NCBI GenBank assembly: GCA_002402315.1
Contig: DHFP01000255.1
Span: 1 to 15,806, forward strand
Reading direction: 5' to 3'
DNA from: Clostridiales bacterium UBA4821
Lineage (GTDB): Bacteria > Bacillota > Clostridia > Acetivibrionales > UBA4821
Length of the DNA stretch: 15,806 nt
Every line of letters begins with the position of its first letter. Within the stretch, counting starts at the first letter, position 1. A program made the position numbers and the translations under genes. Of this stretch, positions 7,027-14,396 are shown in pieces. The notes beneath the pieces are model-generated. The model saw nothing but the letters and a program-made list of their open reading frames with translations. It ran no database searches and was not told the origin of the DNA.

Positions 7027-7878
7027 TTAATAACACTCTCCCTCTATCTTCCGGCCTTTAACCTCAAGTTTGGCAACGCAGTAACCTACAGCGAAAGGTC
7101 CCTCATAGGAAAAAACTTCGGGCTTTATTATATAATCTTTCAAGCACCCAAACATGATCGTAAAAGGCCTTAGGCCGCACTCACCAGCTTCTTCGATCAG
7201 ATCCTCTTCAAGTGATATAATACTATCAAATTTACCTTCATTTAATAGGCCTACAAAGAGGTCATCAAACTCCTTGCCTCTTTTGCTGTATCCACAGGGC
7301 GCATCATGAGTCAGCCTATGTGACAGGTCACCGCTTGCAACGACAACAAAACCTCTATCCACCTCTGCTATGGCTCTGGCTATAGCATTTCCAAACTTAA
7401 ACAGTTCATCAAAAGACAAAAAGCCCATACAAACGTGAACAATCTTAAAACTGCTCAGTTCTTTGGCTATATAATATAAGGGTACCATTGCACCATGGTC
7501 TAGCTCAGTCTCTATGCCAAACCTGGCAATGAGTTTCGGACCTAATTCTGCAACCATTATTCCCTGTTCTCTAGAGTATCTGAGTATCCTTTCCACCAGT
7601 TCCAAATCATTTTCAAATTGCAGGCGTACATCGGGATGTCTAAAATTCTTGAAACTCCCGTTCAAACGTTCCTGAACCGAAATACTGACTGCATCCCTAA
7701 ATGCCGGCCCATGCGGAGTAATTACAACAATAGTGTCGGGGTTATTGTCCTTTATATCCTTTGCCGCTCTCTGACAACCCTCTATGGTATTGGCAGCTCC
7801 CCTTTCTTCTCCTCTTCCAATTTCAGGGACAATTATAGGGGGATGCGGGAAGATGTAGGATGATAACAAAGTACCCAT
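7027..7878 (-). CDS. LigB-family (extradiol dioxygenase/MEMO-like) protein
   Basis: A 283-residue protein of the class III extradiol dioxygenase (LigB) fold, related to the MEMO partner of AMMECR1 systems. Candidate metal or active-site residues are H12 in FPHPPIIVPEIG, H56 in TPHG, H128 in ELDHGAMVPLYY and H187 in SGDLSHRL; C-terminal GPFAVGYCVAKLE is also typical. No signal peptide or membrane helix is seen, so it should be cytosolic. True ring-opening activity is unproven in these neighbourhoods. The start is well supported by AGGAGAG about 4 bases upstream. It lies 150 bp before the AMMECR1 gene, with the palindromic repeat between, and 43 bp behind the small membrane ORF. Homologues often carry the AMMECR1 domain in the same chain, so this gene may be one half of a split fusion. 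Confidence 0.88.
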   Translation of the reverse strand: MGTLLSSYIFPHPPIIVPEIGRGEERGAANTIEGCQRAAKDIKDNNPDTIVVITPHGPAFRDAVSISVQERLNGSFKNFRHPDVRLQFENDLELVERILRYSREQGIMVAELGPKLIARFGIETELDHGAMVPLYYIAKELSSFKIVHVCMGFLSFDELFKFGNAIARAIAEVDRGFVVVASGDLSHRLTHDAPCGYSKRGKEFDDLFVGLLNEGKFDSIISLEEDLIEEAGECGLRPFTIMFGCLKDYIIKPEVFSYEGPFAVGYCVAKLEVKGRKIEGECY

Positions 7879-7921
7879 ATAACTCTCCTATTCAAATACA
7901 TAAATAATAATCATTGCTTAA

Positions 7922-8014
7922 TTAGAACATTTGCACTGCTGCCAATGCTACAACGCTTAGAATAAAGAAAGCAACTGTAACTAAGGCAATTATACGTAGA
8001 GTCTTTCTGGACAT
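7922..8014 (-). CDS. 30-residue single-pass membrane microprotein
   Basis: A short ORF reading MSRKTLRIIALVTVAFF and ending VALAAVQMF: a basic N-terminus (R3, K4, R7) followed by one continuous hydrophobic helix of about 20 residues and a stop. AAGGTGA lies about 10 bases before the ATG, and an extended -10 promoter (TGA-TATAAT, 8061-8066) stands just upstream, so it is the first gene of the transcript leading into the LigB gene. The positive-inside pattern predicts the N-terminus in the cytoplasm. I do not recognise a family. The combination of promoter, ribosome binding site, start, helix and stop argues for a real gene, but at this length chance cannot be excluded. Confidence 0.6.
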   Translation of the reverse strand: MSRKTLRIIALVTVAFFILSVVALAAVQMF

Positions 8015-8060
8015 ATTCTCTCTCACCTTCCTTATAAATATTCTTTTATTTACCGAACAC

Positions 8061-8069
8061 ATTATATCA
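8061..8069 (-). promoter_or_regulatory. Extended -10 promoter for the microprotein/LigB/AMMECR1 block
   Basis: Minus-strand TGA followed directly by a perfect TATAAT (8061-8066) forms an extended -10 element; the AT-rich region upstream has no convincing -35 box. Transcription would start near 8054, about 40 bases before the microprotein ATG, and just beyond the terminator of the chemotaxis gene. Confidence 0.55.
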
Positions 8070-8103
8070 TAAAATAATACTGTATATATAGTACTAAAAT
8101 TAA

Positions 8104-8135
8104 AGAGGTCAACCGTAATATTACGGTTGACCTCT
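8104..8135 (-). terminator. Intrinsic terminator of the chemotaxis gene
   Basis: A perfect 32-bp palindrome with 16-bp arms (8104-8119 and 8120-8135, arm AGAGGTCAACCGTAAT) lies 38 bp beyond the chemoreceptor stop. On the minus strand it is followed by TTTAATTTTAG. Stem strength and the following T-rich stretch support termination. Confidence 0.85.
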
Positions 8136-8173
8136 CACGTGTAATCCATTTGATCTCGGGGGGAAACAAATGC

Positions 8174-10318
8174 TTACACCTTAAAAGTATTAATCAACTT
8201 TTGCAAGTTACCAGCCATATCACTCATGGTATCTGCTAATGTTGCAATATTCTCTGCAGTTCCCATTTGTTCTTCTGATGTAGCCGCTACACTCTGTGCG
8301 CTTGCCACTGATTCCCTTGCTATACGGTTCATCTCCACAACTGCGGATTTTACTTCATCCGAACTTGCCGATATCTGTTGAGATGCTGCTGAAACCTTCT
8401 GTATCTCATCAGCAACATTGCGCACCCCTTTCAATATTCTCTGGAATGCCTCACCGGTCTCATTTATAACCGATATACCGTTACCCACTTCTTTTGCTCC
8501 CTCATCCATAGCATCTGCTGCACGCACTGTATCGTTCTGTATCTCTTTGTTAAGGGTTGCAATCTGGTGGACCGACTCTGCCGATAGTTCAGCCAGTTTC
8601 CTTACTTCTTCAGCCACCACTGCAAAGCCTCTTCCGTGTTCACCTGCACGGGCAGCTTCTATTGCAGCGTTTAGAGCCAGCAGATTGGTCTGTGATGCAA
8701 TTCCGGTAATAATTTCCAGGGTTTGTCCAATTGATTGTGACCGCTCACTGAGCGCTCTTACAACAGACGATAAGTTTTTTACCGATACATTTATAGAATT
8801 CATCTGCTCAACGGCTTTCTTAATCAATACATTTCCTTGCTCAGCCTCTTTTGCAGCTTCAACTGTAGAAACCGATACCACCGAAGCTCTACTGGCAATA
8901 TCTTGCACTCCTTGTGCCATTTCTTCCATTAATTGTGAACTCTTGTCTGCAGCCCGCACCTGAATCTCTGCACCTTCCGCCATGCCCTGCATGGTCATAG
9001 TAACCTGTTCTGTAGCTCTGGCAGACTGGTCAACGCTTTCAGCCAGTTCTTTTGAGGTTGATGCCACTTCAACAGCCAGCTTTTTGTTTGATGCAATTGT
9101 TAAATTTAAGGCCTCAAGCATTCTATTATATGCCTTACCAACCTGACCTAATTCATCTTTTGCTCTTACATCAACCTTGGAAGTTAAATCCCCATCAGCA
9201 ATCTTTAAGGTAGCCCGTTCTATAATTGAGGCTGACTCGATTATGGATAATGAAAACGCTATATAGAAATAGAATACCAGCGGAATACCAATTATTACTA
9301 TGATTATTACCATATCGTTGCTGCTTTTGTAGTTGTCCACACGCACTTTCAATATACCATCCAAGCCTTCTGAAGCTTTGTCGTAGAGACTGAAGTTGGC
9401 TTCGATAGCCTTGTCGGCCAGTGCCTTAACTTCCTCAGGTGTTATACCGGGAACATCAACATCTATCAAATTCCCGTTTATTGCGTCCAGAAATGCTTCG
9501 GTTGCTCCTGTACTTTCTTCAACATCCTTTTTTAAAGGTTCAGCATTTGCCCTGTTCTTCCAAACCGGTTTTTCAAGGTAGCTTTTGTTTTCTTTTACCG
9601 CTATGCCAATATCACCTTTTACTGTATCAGAAAACGTCTTGATTTCTGTAGTCAGAATGGTCAAAGATTTTTTGTCATCAAATGAAATCTCTGTCTTAGA
9701 AGCCAGCTTAGCCGCATCCTGCTTTGCTTGACCAAGCTTTTCACTCAAAGGCATCTGCCTGAACATTGTAATATCCATTAAGTAATAACTGTCAAGATCT
9801 GGGTCCAATGTCAAGTTGGATTTGTCATTTACATAAACATGCAAAGCTAATAGGTGGCTATTAATCAAATCAGTATGCAGCTTAAAGCTTTCTTCCGCAG
9901 TTAAACTAAAAGCCTTTTCTTTTAAAGATTTCCAATCAGCTTTTGCCTTCTCCCACCTATCCTCAAGTGATAGAGCAGCATTTAGTTTTTGGTCTTTCTC
10001 GTCAATTTGCTTGGCAATTACATCAATCTTGTCCTGCAGGCTTGTAATATCCTGTTTGATTGAAGAATTACCCTTGAGATAAAGATCCATCTTGTCCCTA
10101 TGATCCTCTACGGACATAATGAAATCCTTCAGAGGCAGGTTAAACTCTACACCGTTTCTTTCGTTCTGGTTAAAATCTATGTCGTGATTGTTGCTTGAGA
10201 AAAAGAGATACATTGATACGGCGAAAGGAATAATTAGAAACAAACTGATCAAAGCGAACTTGTAAGCAAACCTAAGCCGGTTCATTAAAGTAATAGCAGG
10301 TAAAAAAAAGTTTTTCAT
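8174..10318 (-). CDS. Methyl-accepting chemotaxis protein
   Basis: A 714-residue transmembrane chemoreceptor. TM1 is at about residues 21-40, followed by a long extracytoplasmic sensor region of roughly 295 residues that is helical and charged, TM2 at about 336-360, a HAMP linker to about 415, and a long coiled-coil signalling domain. The hairpin tip is recognisable: IASQTNLLALNAAIEAARAG and GRGFAVVAEEVRKLAE near residues 535-575, the CheA/CheW contact region. There is no C-terminal CheR-binding pentapeptide. The ligand is unknown; the sensor lacks an obvious Cache motif and may be a helical bundle. I chose ATG 10318 because GGGGGGTG lies 4 bases upstream; an in-frame TTG at 10375 would sit inside a leader hairpin. 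It is a single-gene transcript with its own promoter, structured leader and terminator. Confidence 0.95.
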   Translation of the reverse strand: MKNFFLPAITLMNRLRFAYKFALISLFLIIPFAVSMYLFFSSNNHDIDFNQNERNGVEFNLPLKDFIMSVEDHRDKMDLYLKGNSSIKQDITSLQDKIDVIAKQIDEKDQKLNAALSLEDRWEKAKADWKSLKEKAFSLTAEESFKLHTDLINSHLLALHVYVNDKSNLTLDPDLDSYYLMDITMFRQMPLSEKLGQAKQDAAKLASKTEISFDDKKSLTILTTEIKTFSDTVKGDIGIAVKENKSYLEKPVWKNRANAEPLKKDVEESTGATEAFLDAINGNLIDVDVPGITPEEVKALADKAIEANFSLYDKASEGLDGILKVRVDNYKSSNDMVIIIVIIGIPLVFYFYIAFSLSIIESASIIERATLKIADGDLTSKVDVRAKDELGQVGKAYNRMLEALNLTIASNKKLAVEVASTSKELAESVDQSARATEQVTMTMQGMAEGAEIQVRAADKSSQLMEEMAQGVQDIASRASVVSVSTVEAAKEAEQGNVLIKKAVEQMNSINVSVKNLSSVVRALSERSQSIGQTLEIITGIASQTNLLALNAAIEAARAGEHGRGFAVVAEEVRKLAELSAESVHQIATLNKEIQNDTVRAADAMDEGAKEVGNGISVINETGEAFQRILKGVRNVADEIQKVSAASQQISASSDEVKSAVVEMNRIARESVASAQSVAATSEEQMGTAENIATLADTMSDMAGNLQKLINTFKV

Positions 10319-10373
10319 TGTACACCCCCCATAGTAATTGATATCAATAATTATTTTGACGCAAATAAACAGC

Positions 10374-10469
10374 AAAAAGGCTTATTGCAGCTGCTCACCT
10401 CCTCTCCTTAAAGCTGATCTATTATTCTATCAAAGCGCCGAATAGTTGTTGCGATTGCTGAATAAGCCT
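10374..10469 (-). other. Large leader stem ending in a T run, upstream of the chemoreceptor
   Basis: AGGCTTATT (10378-10386) pairs perfectly with AATAAGCCT (10461-10469), extended by a 4-bp GCTG/CAGC helix past a bulge; on the minus strand the stem is followed by TTTTTG. The enclosed 70 bases carry a smaller TATTC/GAATA hairpin and a strong AAGGAGAGGAGGTGA purine tract. It could be a terminator-ended regulatory RNA domain; the purine tract could serve a GTG-initiated 15-codon leader peptide. Confidence 0.45.
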
Positions 10470-10523
10470 AGTATGGAAAAAAACGAAAAAAAATTAGAAA
10501 AATGTCGAAAAAAAATTAAGAAA

Positions 10524-10571
10524 AAAGGTGATTGCCCGGTACGTTTAGTCCGGATAAGCACCTTTGCTTAT
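10524..10571 (-). promoter_or_regulatory. Candidate attenuator or pseudoknot riboswitch in the chemoreceptor leader
   Basis: Within about 15 bases of the predicted transcript start, the minus-strand RNA can fold a 6-bp hairpin ATAAGC/GCTTAT (10566-10571, 10554-10559) whose loop is AAAGGT. The same loop bases can instead pair with CACCTTT (10524-10530), forming either a terminator stem (arms 10524-10530 and 10559-10565) followed by a long T run, or a pseudoknot with the first hairpin kept. A CCGG/CCGG helix (10536-10539, 10550-10553) lies inside. The mutually exclusive pairings and the following T-rich stretches (two near-identical copies ending in CG) are what an attenuator looks like. I do not recognise a known riboswitch class. 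It may also terminate transcripts coming from aroA. Confidence 0.5.
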
Positions 10572-10591
10572 GCACTACATTGTACAAATTT

Positions 10592-10620
10592 AGTATACAC
10601 TTAATAAAAAATTATTTCAA
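10592..10620 (-). promoter_or_regulatory. Sigma-A promoter of the chemoreceptor transcript
   Basis: Minus-strand TTGAAA (10615-10620) and TATACT (10592-10597) with an exact 17-bp spacer. Transcription would start near 10585, giving a leader of about 265 bases before the ATG at 10318. No SigD-type motility promoter was found in the same interval. Confidence 0.75.
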
Positions 10621-10666
10621 TATATATTTTATTAAAAAAATAGAATATTTTGTTAGTAAAGGTTGG

Positions 10667-11938
10667 TTACCGTCGCTGATATATCTTTTCAAATTCCTTG
10701 AAAAAATCCGGAAAGGTCTTAGCTGCACATCCAGGGTCTTTTATTCTTATTCCCGGTATCCTTAATCCTGCAAGCGCAAAGCTCATAGCCATTCTATGGT
10801 CATCATAGGTATCTATCTCTGCAGGCCTGTAAGAATCGGCCGGATGAATGACAAGCCCGTCTTCCTTTTCTACTACTTCTGCACCAAGCTTACTGAGTTC
10901 ATTATTCAGCGCTTTCAGCCTGTCTGTCTCTTTGATTCTCATATTGGAAACGTTCCTGATCTCGGTCGGGCCATCTGCAAAAAGGGCAACAACCGCAAGA
11001 GTTTGAGCAACATCGGGTATATCGTTCATATCCACACCTATTCCTTTAAGCTTCCTACCCACAACTCTTACATAACCTTCTCCACGTTCCACCTTAGCTC
11101 CCATTTTCTCAAGAATATCTACAAACCTTACGTCACCTTGCATGCTGTCGGGATTTATGTTGTTGACAGTAACATCCCCCTTGGCAATTGCAGCAGCCGC
11201 AAAAAAGTATGATGCAGCAGAACAATCAGATTCTATCAAATACTCTCTGGGTTCATACCTCTGTCCCGCCCTTATATAGAAATTCTTGTATTCAAAGTTT
11301 TCAACCCTTACACCAAAATCCTGCATGATTCCCATAGTAATATCTATATAGGGTTTGGATACAAGGTTATTCTCAATTTCTATATAAATGTCAGAACGCG
11401 CATACGGAGCGCTAAGTAGTATGGAACTGATGAACTGACTGCTTATATTACCTTTTACCTTTACATTGCCGCCATTTAACCCATCAGCCTTTATCTTTAT
11501 GGGAGGAAAGCCTTCCTTTTCCATGTATTGTATATCTGTCCCCATCTGTCTAAGTATATTTACGAGTTCCCCTATAGGCCGGTTCTTCATTCTCTCAACA
11601 CCCGTAATTTCTACTTCCCCTCCTTTAGCTGCAATAAAGGACGGCAAGAATCTCATGGCCGTTCCGGCATTCCCCACAAAGCATTGTCCCTTTAATATGC
11701 CGCTCCTTTTCCCTGTTATTGCAACTACTTTGCTATTCTGATCGGCATCAACTGAAAATCCCAGTTTGTCAAGTGCATCCATCATGTATCCCGTATCATC
11801 ACTAAATAGAACATTTCTGAGCACAGTCTTTCCTTCTGCAAGAGCCCCTATAATTAAAGCCCTATTAGTAATTGACTTTGACCCCGGAACATTTATGCTG
11901 CATCTAAAGCCTTGAGCCGTTTTAACTTCATAGTCCAT
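10667..11938 (-). CDS. aroA: 3-phosphoshikimate 1-carboxyvinyltransferase (EPSP synthase)
   Basis: AroA transfers the enolpyruvyl group of phosphoenolpyruvate to shikimate 3-phosphate, the sixth step of the shikimate pathway to chorismate, in the cytosol. 423 residues, normal for the family. Visible motifs: VPGSKSITNRA at 17-27 (substrate-binding Lys and Ser), GNAGTAMRF at 89-97 (PEP site), DCSAASYF and DVAQTLAV in the middle, RIKETDRLKALNNEL, and DDHRMAMSFA near the end, all expected catalytic or binding elements. I start at ATG 11938, nine bases after GGAG; the upstream in-frame TTG at 11953 overlaps this ribosome binding site. Only 22 bp separate it from pheT, with no promoter or terminator between, so it should be read from the pheS promoter and share the T-box control. 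Confidence 0.94.
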   Translation of the reverse strand: MDYEVKTAQGFRCSINVPGSKSITNRALIIGALAEGKTVLRNVLFSDDTGYMMDALDKLGFSVDADQNSKVVAITGKRSGILKGQCFVGNAGTAMRFLPSFIAAKGGEVEITGVERMKNRPIGELVNILRQMGTDIQYMEKEGFPPIKIKADGLNGGNVKVKGNISSQFISSILLSAPYARSDIYIEIENNLVSKPYIDITMGIMQDFGVRVENFEYKNFYIRAGQRYEPREYLIESDCSAASYFFAAAAIAKGDVTVNNINPDSMQGDVRFVDILEKMGAKVERGEGYVRVVGRKLKGIGVDMNDIPDVAQTLAVVALFADGPTEIRNVSNMRIKETDRLKALNNELSKLGAEVVEKEDGLVIHPADSYRPAEIDTYDDHRMAMSFALAGLRIPGIRIKDPGCAAKTFPDFFKEFEKIYQRR

Positions 11939-11960
11939 ATATATCCACTCCAAAAAATTT

Positions 11961-14375
11961 TTACTGCCTTAATTCAGCATCAAGGCTATCCTTTAGTCCT
12001 TTCGTAATACCTTCCATAACCTTATTTACCTCTTCATCGGTAAGAGTCCTGTCATTTGCCCTGAAACTCAGGGAATATGCTACACTCTTATAGCCTTTGG
12101 TTATCTGTCCACCCTTATAAACATCGAAGAGCGCTAATTCTTCCAAAAGCTTTCCTGCTTTAGACTTAATGGTTTGCTCTATCTGTCCTACTGAAATTTC
12201 ATCCCTGACCACCATGGCAATATCTCTGTCTACTGCAGGATACTTTGGCAAAGGTTTGTACTGGTGTACTAAGTTTACATTAGTAATAAGATGGTCTAGT
12301 TCAATAGCGCCTACATAGACTCTTGTGTTGAGTCCGTAATTTTCAAGTACATCCGGATGAACCTCCCCTATTTCCCCTGCTTTTTTGCCCGCAATTCTTA
12401 TTTCAGCCGTACGGCCGGGATGAAATGCATTATCATCACCCCTTACCAGTTGGTAATCATTAATACCGAGGTAAGCCAGCAGTTCTTCAACCACTCCCTT
12501 TAGGGAATAAAAATCTTCATCTCCATACAATCCAATTGAAAGAATCTCTTTTTCTTCCGGCAGTTCAGTAAGCGGCAGGGTTTTTGGCAAATATACATAA
12601 GATAATTCAAACAACCTTACCGCTGGAATCCTCCTGGAATAATTCCTGGCAAGCACCTCAAGCATACTGGAAATGGTTGTAGTTCTCATAGCCCTGTGTT
12701 CTTCGCTAAGTGGATTGGCAATCATAACCATGTCCCTTAGCTTGCTTGACGTGTCAGTCCTTATCATATCCAGACTCTTAGGACTGATCATAGAGTAAGT
12801 ATATATCTCAGAAAGTCCCTGGGCATTCATTACATGCTTACACATATCCTCAACTTTTTGTTTAAGGGTTTTCCTTCCTTGGGTAGTCTCACCCGAAAAC
12901 AGGCTGGATTTGATATTATTGTATCCATAAAACCTTGCAACCTCTTCTGCAAGATCAGCTTCACCTTCAATATCTTCCCTGAATGAAGGTATTGAAACAG
13001 TCATATTTTCCTCGTTAACCTCTAATTTAAGCAACCTGAATAATTTAATCATATATTCTGTGTCAATTTCAGTACCGAGTAAGGCATTTATTTTATCCGG
13101 CCTGAATGTAATAGTCCGCAGCTGACTTTTTACAGGGTAACAATCAACATAGCCATCTTCTGCCTTGCCTGCACCCATCTCCTCTAGAAGCTGAACCGCT
13201 CTATTCATTGCCCTTACTGTATTTTCAATATCAAGTCCTTTTTCAAACCTTGCCGATGCTTCAGTTCTGAATCCCAATGCCTTGGCTGTCAGTCTGACTG
13301 AACTCCCTTTAAAATTTGCAGACTCAAGGAGTATGGTAGTAGTTTCCTCAGTCACCTCGGAATTGGCTCCGCCCATGACTCCAGCTACCGCAGCAGCCTT
13401 ATTTGCATCAGCTATCACGAGCATATTGGGATTAAGCTTTCTTTCCTGATCATCAAGGGTTACCAATACTTCTCTTTCCTTGGCTCTTCTGACTATGATT
13501 TTCTTCCCCTGTATCTTGTCAAAGTCAAAGGCATGCATGGGCTGGCCCAACTCAAGCATAACATAGTTAGTTACATCAACTATGTTGTTTATTGGCCTCA
13601 TACCTGCATCCCTGAGCCTTTTTCTCATCCATTCCGGAGAGGGGCCAATCTTTATATTTTTGACTACTCTTCCAACGTACCTGGAGCATAGGTCAGGATC
13701 AAGAATTTCAATGGAGACTTTACAGTCCTGAGTCCTGAGTGCTGAGTTCTGAGCGCCCTCACCCCCAACCCCTCTCCCAAAGGTAGAGGGGCTTTTAAGC
13801 TCTCTTTGAAACGTTACAGCTGTTTCACGTGCTAAACCTACGATGGAAAGACAGTCCGGGCGATTTGGAGTTATCTCAAATTCTATTATTGTTTCATTTA
13901 GGCCCAGTACTTCCCTAATATCAGTTCCAGGCTTACAGCTCTGGTTCAGCACGAAAATCCCATGTTCAGGGGCTTCCGGATAATCATACCTCGAAAGTCC
14001 CAGTTCCTGGATTGAGCACATCATTCCCTCAGACTCTACTCCCCTTAACTTACCCTTACTTATCTTCTTACCTCCGGGCAGTGCAGCTCCGTGCTTTGCA
14101 ACAGGTATAATATCTCCTGCCTTGATATTTGTTGCACCGGTAACCACCTGTAAAACCACTGTGCCTGCATCTACCTTTGATACTTGAAGCTTATCGGCAT
14201 CCGGATGCTTCTCAAGCGAAATGATTTTGCCTGCCACTACATTGGAAATATCCTTACCCGGTTCTTCAATGGATTCTACCTTAGAACCTGACATAGTAAG
14301 CTCATCTGCCAGCTTCTTAGGTTCTATATTCTCAATGTCTACATAATCCTTCAACCAACTCAATGGAACTTTCAT
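11961..14375 (-). CDS. pheT: Phenylalanine-tRNA ligase beta subunit
   Basis: The beta chain of the alpha2-beta2 enzyme that charges tRNA-Phe. 804 residues, normal overall. N-terminal tRNA-binding EMAP-like domain (about 40-150), B3/B4 editing region (about 210-400, with SARFEKGLD), B5 domain (about 410-480), and the C-terminal anticodon-binding ferredoxin-fold domain (YPAVDRDIAMVV onward). Start at ATG behind AGAGGTG, 8-base spacer; 21 bp behind pheS. Unusual: between ITPNRPDCLS...RELK and KVSIEILDPDLCSRY, residues about 194-217 are encoded by interspersed-repeat DNA (13726-13796), giving SPSTFGRGVGGEGAQNSALR, a Gly-rich linker unlike the acidic linker usual there. The frame remains open, and the position is a surface linker between domains, so the enzyme is probably active. 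Confidence 0.95.
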   Translation of the reverse strand: MKVPLSWLKDYVDIENIEPKKLADELTMSGSKVESIEEPGKDISNVVAGKIISLEKHPDADKLQVSKVDAGTVVLQVVTGATNIKAGDIIPVAKHGAALPGGKKISKGKLRGVESEGMMCSIQELGLSRYDYPEAPEHGIFVLNQSCKPGTDIREVLGLNETIIEFEITPNRPDCLSIVGLARETAVTFQRELKSPSTFGRGVGGEGAQNSALRTQDCKVSIEILDPDLCSRYVGRVVKNIKIGPSPEWMRKRLRDAGMRPINNIVDVTNYVMLELGQPMHAFDFDKIQGKKIIVRRAKEREVLVTLDDQERKLNPNMLVIADANKAAAVAGVMGGANSEVTEETTTILLESANFKGSSVRLTAKALGFRTEASARFEKGLDIENTVRAMNRAVQLLEEMGAGKAEDGYVDCYPVKSQLRTITFRPDKINALLGTEIDTEYMIKLFRLLKLEVNEENMTVSIPSFREDIEGEADLAEEVARFYGYNNIKSSLFSGETTQGRKTLKQKVEDMCKHVMNAQGLSEIYTYSMISPKSLDMIRTDTSSKLRDMVMIANPLSEEHRAMRTTTISSMLEVLARNYSRRIPAVRLFELSYVYLPKTLPLTELPEEKEILSIGLYGDEDFYSLKGVVEELLAYLGINDYQLVRGDDNAFHPGRTAEIRIAGKKAGEIGEVHPDVLENYGLNTRVYVGAIELDHLITNVNLVHQYKPLPKYPAVDRDIAMVVRDEISVGQIEQTIKSKAGKLLEELALFDVYKGGQITKGYKSVAYSLSFRANDRTLTDEEVNKVMEGITKGLKDSLDAELRQ
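13726..13753. repeat. Four tandem 7-bp repeats inside pheT
   Basis: TCCTGAG, TCCTGAG, TGCTGAG and TTCTGAG follow one another without a gap. Being 7 bp long, the unit shifts frame with every copy, so any change by one copy would break pheT. It abuts the C/G-rich hairpin repeat. Confidence 0.85.
13754..13796. repeat. Interspersed hairpin repeat inside pheT
   Basis: A CCCTCACCCCCAACCCCTCT-type sequence with a 7-bp stem CCCCTCT/AGAGGGG (13769-13775, 13785-13791), continued past a mismatch by CC/GG with an AAA loop, then GCTTTT. Sequences of this form occur as dispersed intergenic repeats in many bacterial genomes; here it is translated on the minus strand as part of PheT. Confidence 0.75.
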
Positions 14376-14396
14376 TATTTCTACACCTCTCTATAC

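Noticed and set aside
10319..10375. Upstream TTG start of the chemoreceptor (adds 19 residues)
   Set aside because: It lies inside the leader stem, lacks a well-spaced ribosome binding site, and the ATG at 10318 has an excellent one.
10520..10585. c-di-GMP-I (GEMM) riboswitch upstream of the chemoreceptor
   Set aside because: GCAAAG and CCGG-CTAAA fragments recall the 3' half of that aptamer, but the conserved 5' half and the tetraloop receptor are missing.
10473..10604. Plus-strand 43-codon Lys-rich ORF starting MEKNEKKLEK
   Set aside because: Its Lys content comes from A tracts that are the T tracts of the minus-strand leader; there is no ribosome binding site and it runs across the attenuator and promoter of the opposite strand.
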